This document shows, in pieces, positions 5,067 through 6,537 of a stretch of DNA of 6,537 bases. A program made the translations under genes and the position numbers. The notes under the pieces were generated by a model. That model was given only the letters and a program-made list of their open reading frames with translations. It had not been told where the DNA came from and searched no databases. Origin of the DNA: Chloroflexota bacterium (GTDB lineage Bacteria; Chloroflexota; Ktedonobacteria; Ktedonobacterales; Ktedonobacteraceae); assembly GCA_021828635.1 (NCBI GenBank), contig JAJZEJ010000740.1, positions 1 to 6,537 of the forward strand, written 5' to 3'. The first letter of the stretch is position 1. Each line of letters begins with the position of its first letter.

Positions 5067-6537
5067 TTACGCGCCGGTCTTGACGCGCTCCTGGGAATAA
5101 GCTTCCACAATGTCGCCGACTTCAAATTCGTTGAAGTCTTCGACAACGATGCCGCACTCGTAGCCGCTCGCCACTTCGCGTACATCGTCTTTACCACGGC
5201 GTAACGAAGCAACCTTACCATCGAATACTTTCTCGTTCTTACGCATGATGCGTATCTGAGAGGCACGTGTGATCTTGCCATCGGTGACACGACTACCGGC
5301 GATGACGATACTCTTGCCAGCTTTGAAGGTCTGGACAATTTCGGCGTGACCATCGACGACCTCGCGGTAGGTTGGTTCTAACATGCCGGTAAGCGCGGCC
5401 TGAATGTCATCAGAGAGTTTGTAGATGACATTGTAGTAGCGAATATCGACGCCTTCGCGTTGCGCCTCGCGTTGTGAGGCACCATCGGCCTTGACGTTGA
5501 AGCCGACGATGATTGCCCCGGAGGCGGCGGCCAGATGTACATCGGTCTCACTGATATTGCCAACACCCTCGTGAATCAGGCGGACTTTGATGTTTTCATT
5601 CTCCTCACCAAGCCTGGAGAGTGAAGTTTTAATGGCTTCGGCTGAACCCTGCACATCGCACTTGAGAACGACATTGAGTTCTTTGACCTTGCCCTCCTGC
5701 ATCTGCATATAGAGGTTATCCAGGCTGACCTGACCGAGCGGCATGATCTCACTACGGCGTTTGTCGGCCTCTTGCTGAGCGCGTTGCTTGGCTGTGCGCT
5801 CATCGGCCTCGACCTCTAAGCGATCACCAGCTTGCGGCACTTCAGGTAGACCCATGATGCTTACCGGTGTGCTAGGTGGTGCCTTCTGGATGCGTTTACC
5901 ACGGTCATTGAACATGGCACGCACCTTGCCGGCCAGTGAACCAACGACGATAGTATCGCCCATCTTGAGTGTGCCTTGCTGCACCAGCACTGTCGCCATT
6001 GGTCCGGTACTCTTCTCAAGGCGTGCCTCAATGATGGCACCAGTAGCGGGTAAGTTCGGATTGGCGCGGATGTCTTGCACCTCGGCTACCAGCAGGATCA
6101 TTTCAAGCAGATCATCGATACCAATGTTTTTACGCGCTGATACCGGTACAGAGATGACATCGCCGCCGTATTCCTCAATGACGATGCCCATCTCCGCCAG
6201 TTGCTGTTTGACGTAATCCGGGTTGGCATTCTCTTTATCAATTTTATTAATAGCGATAATAATCGGCACTTTCGCGGCTTGTGCGTGTGAAATGGCCTCG
6301 CGTGTCTGTGGCATAACGCCATCGTCGGCGGCGACCACGATGACCGCGATATGTGTTACCTGCGCACCACGCGCACGCATGGCGGTAAACGCTTCGTGAC
6401 CTGGTGTATCCAGGAAAGTGATTTTCTTACCGTGTACCTCTACCTGATAAGCACCGATATGCTGGGTGATGCCACCAGCCTCACCCGCAGCAACCTTCGT
6501 CTTACGGATGGTATCAAGGAGTGACGTTTTGCCATGA
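5067..6537 (-). CDS. infB: Translation initiation factor IF-2 (5' end cut by window edge)
   Basis: IF2 is the GTPase that brings fMet-tRNA to the 30S subunit and promotes subunit joining in the cytoplasm. 489 codons plus TAA are visible; the reading frame runs off the right edge inside the P-loop, at the HGKTSLLD part of GHVDHGKT. In the visible part: switch [10 protein letters not shown] at residues 22-30, G3 DTPGHEAF at 43-50, G4 NKID at 97-100 and a G5 SARKNIG near 133, where SAK is more usual. Domain II and III follow, with [10 protein letters not shown] and [12 protein letters not shown]. The C-terminal tRNA-binding domain contains [19 protein letters not shown]. An internal ATG at 6380 is not the start, because the frame continues upstream through conserved GTPase motifs. 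The N-terminal region and nusA should lie to the right. It heads the visible operon and is followed by a 181-nt gap containing an inverted repeat. Identification is secure. Confidence 0.98.
   Translation of the reverse strand, partial: HGKTSLLDTIRKTKVAAGEAGGITQHIGAYQVEVHGKKITFLDTPGHEAFTAMRARGAQVTHIAVIVVAADDGVMPQTREAISHAQAAKVPIIIAINKIDKENANPDYVKQQLAEMGIVIEEYGGDVISVPVSARKNIGIDDLLEMILLVAEVQDIRANPNLPATGAIIEARLEKSTGPMATVLVQQGTLKMGDTIVVGSLAGKVRAMFNDRGKRIQKAPPSTPVSIMGLPEVPQAGDRLEVEADERTAKQRAQQEADKRRSEIMPLGQVSLDNLYMQMQEGKVKELNVVLKCDVQGSAEAIKTSLSRLGEENENIKVRLIHEGVGNISETDVHLAAASGAIIVGFNVKADGASQREAQREGVDIRYYNVIYKLSDDIQAALTGMLEPTYREVVDGHAEIVQTFKAGKSIVIAGSRVTDGKITRASQIRIMRKNEKVFDGKVASLRRGKDDVREVASGYECGIVVEDFNEFEVGDIVEAYSQERVKTGA

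Noticed and set aside
4779..5204. Plus-strand open frame of 141 codons.
   Set aside because: It is antisense to rbfA and infB and crosses the repeat element; it shows no recognisable motif and no supporting context.
6138..6146. SAR in place of SAK in the IF2 G5 motif as a functional change.
   Set aside because: It is a conservative Lys to Arg change in a motif that tolerates variation; the rest of the GTPase domain is normal.
1..6537. CRISPR array, tRNA or rRNA genes, or an intact transposase gene.
   Set aside because: No regularly spaced repeats, no tRNA or rRNA signatures and no transposase motifs were seen on either strand.

Overview
The window is one minus-strand gene train with no convincing plus-strand gene. 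Read in the direction of transcription (right to left) it holds infB (5' end outside the window), rbfA, nrnA (DHH-family oligoribonuclease/pAp phosphatase), truB and ribF, followed by two FHA-domain genes: one with a DUF3662/FhaA-type N-terminus and one with a single membrane anchor (FhaB-type). The order infB-rbfA-nrnA-truB-ribF is the classic bacterial translation/RNA-maturation operon, usually headed by nusA, which would lie beyond the right edge. An FhaA/FhaB-type pair is best known from Actinobacteria beside Ser/Thr kinase and cell-envelope genes. Together with the moderate GC and the protein flavour, this suggests a Gram-positive-like or monoderm lineage. My best guess is Chloroflexota, Ktedonobacteria-like, but this is inference and no marker settles it.

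Layout: infB 5067-6537 (partial); a 181-nt gap 4886-5066 with a large inverted repeat; rbfA 4505-4885; nrnA 3446-4498, 6 nt after rbfA; truB 2568-3449, overlapping nrnA by ATGA; a 234-nt gap 2334-2567 with a second large inverted repeat and a candidate promoter; ribF 1344-2333; fhaA-like 503-1339, probably starting at TTG 4 nt after the ribF stop; fhaB-like 31-468. Positions 1-30 lie downstream of the last stop.

Function: IF2 starts translation, RbfA matures 30S subunits, TruB makes tRNA psi55, NrnA clears nanoRNA and pAp, and RibF makes FMN and FAD. The two FHA proteins look like phosphothreonine readers: one soluble with a long linker, one held on the inner face of the membrane. Their kinase is not in the window.

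The least ordinary content is in the only two long gaps. Each holds a pair of inverted modules. Each module is itself a small hairpin, and each carries GTAG at one foot. This is the architecture of REP/BIME elements, which in other bacteria are mobilised by RAYT (TnpA-REP) transposases. The two elements differ in sequence but share the plan, so they may belong to two families in this genome.
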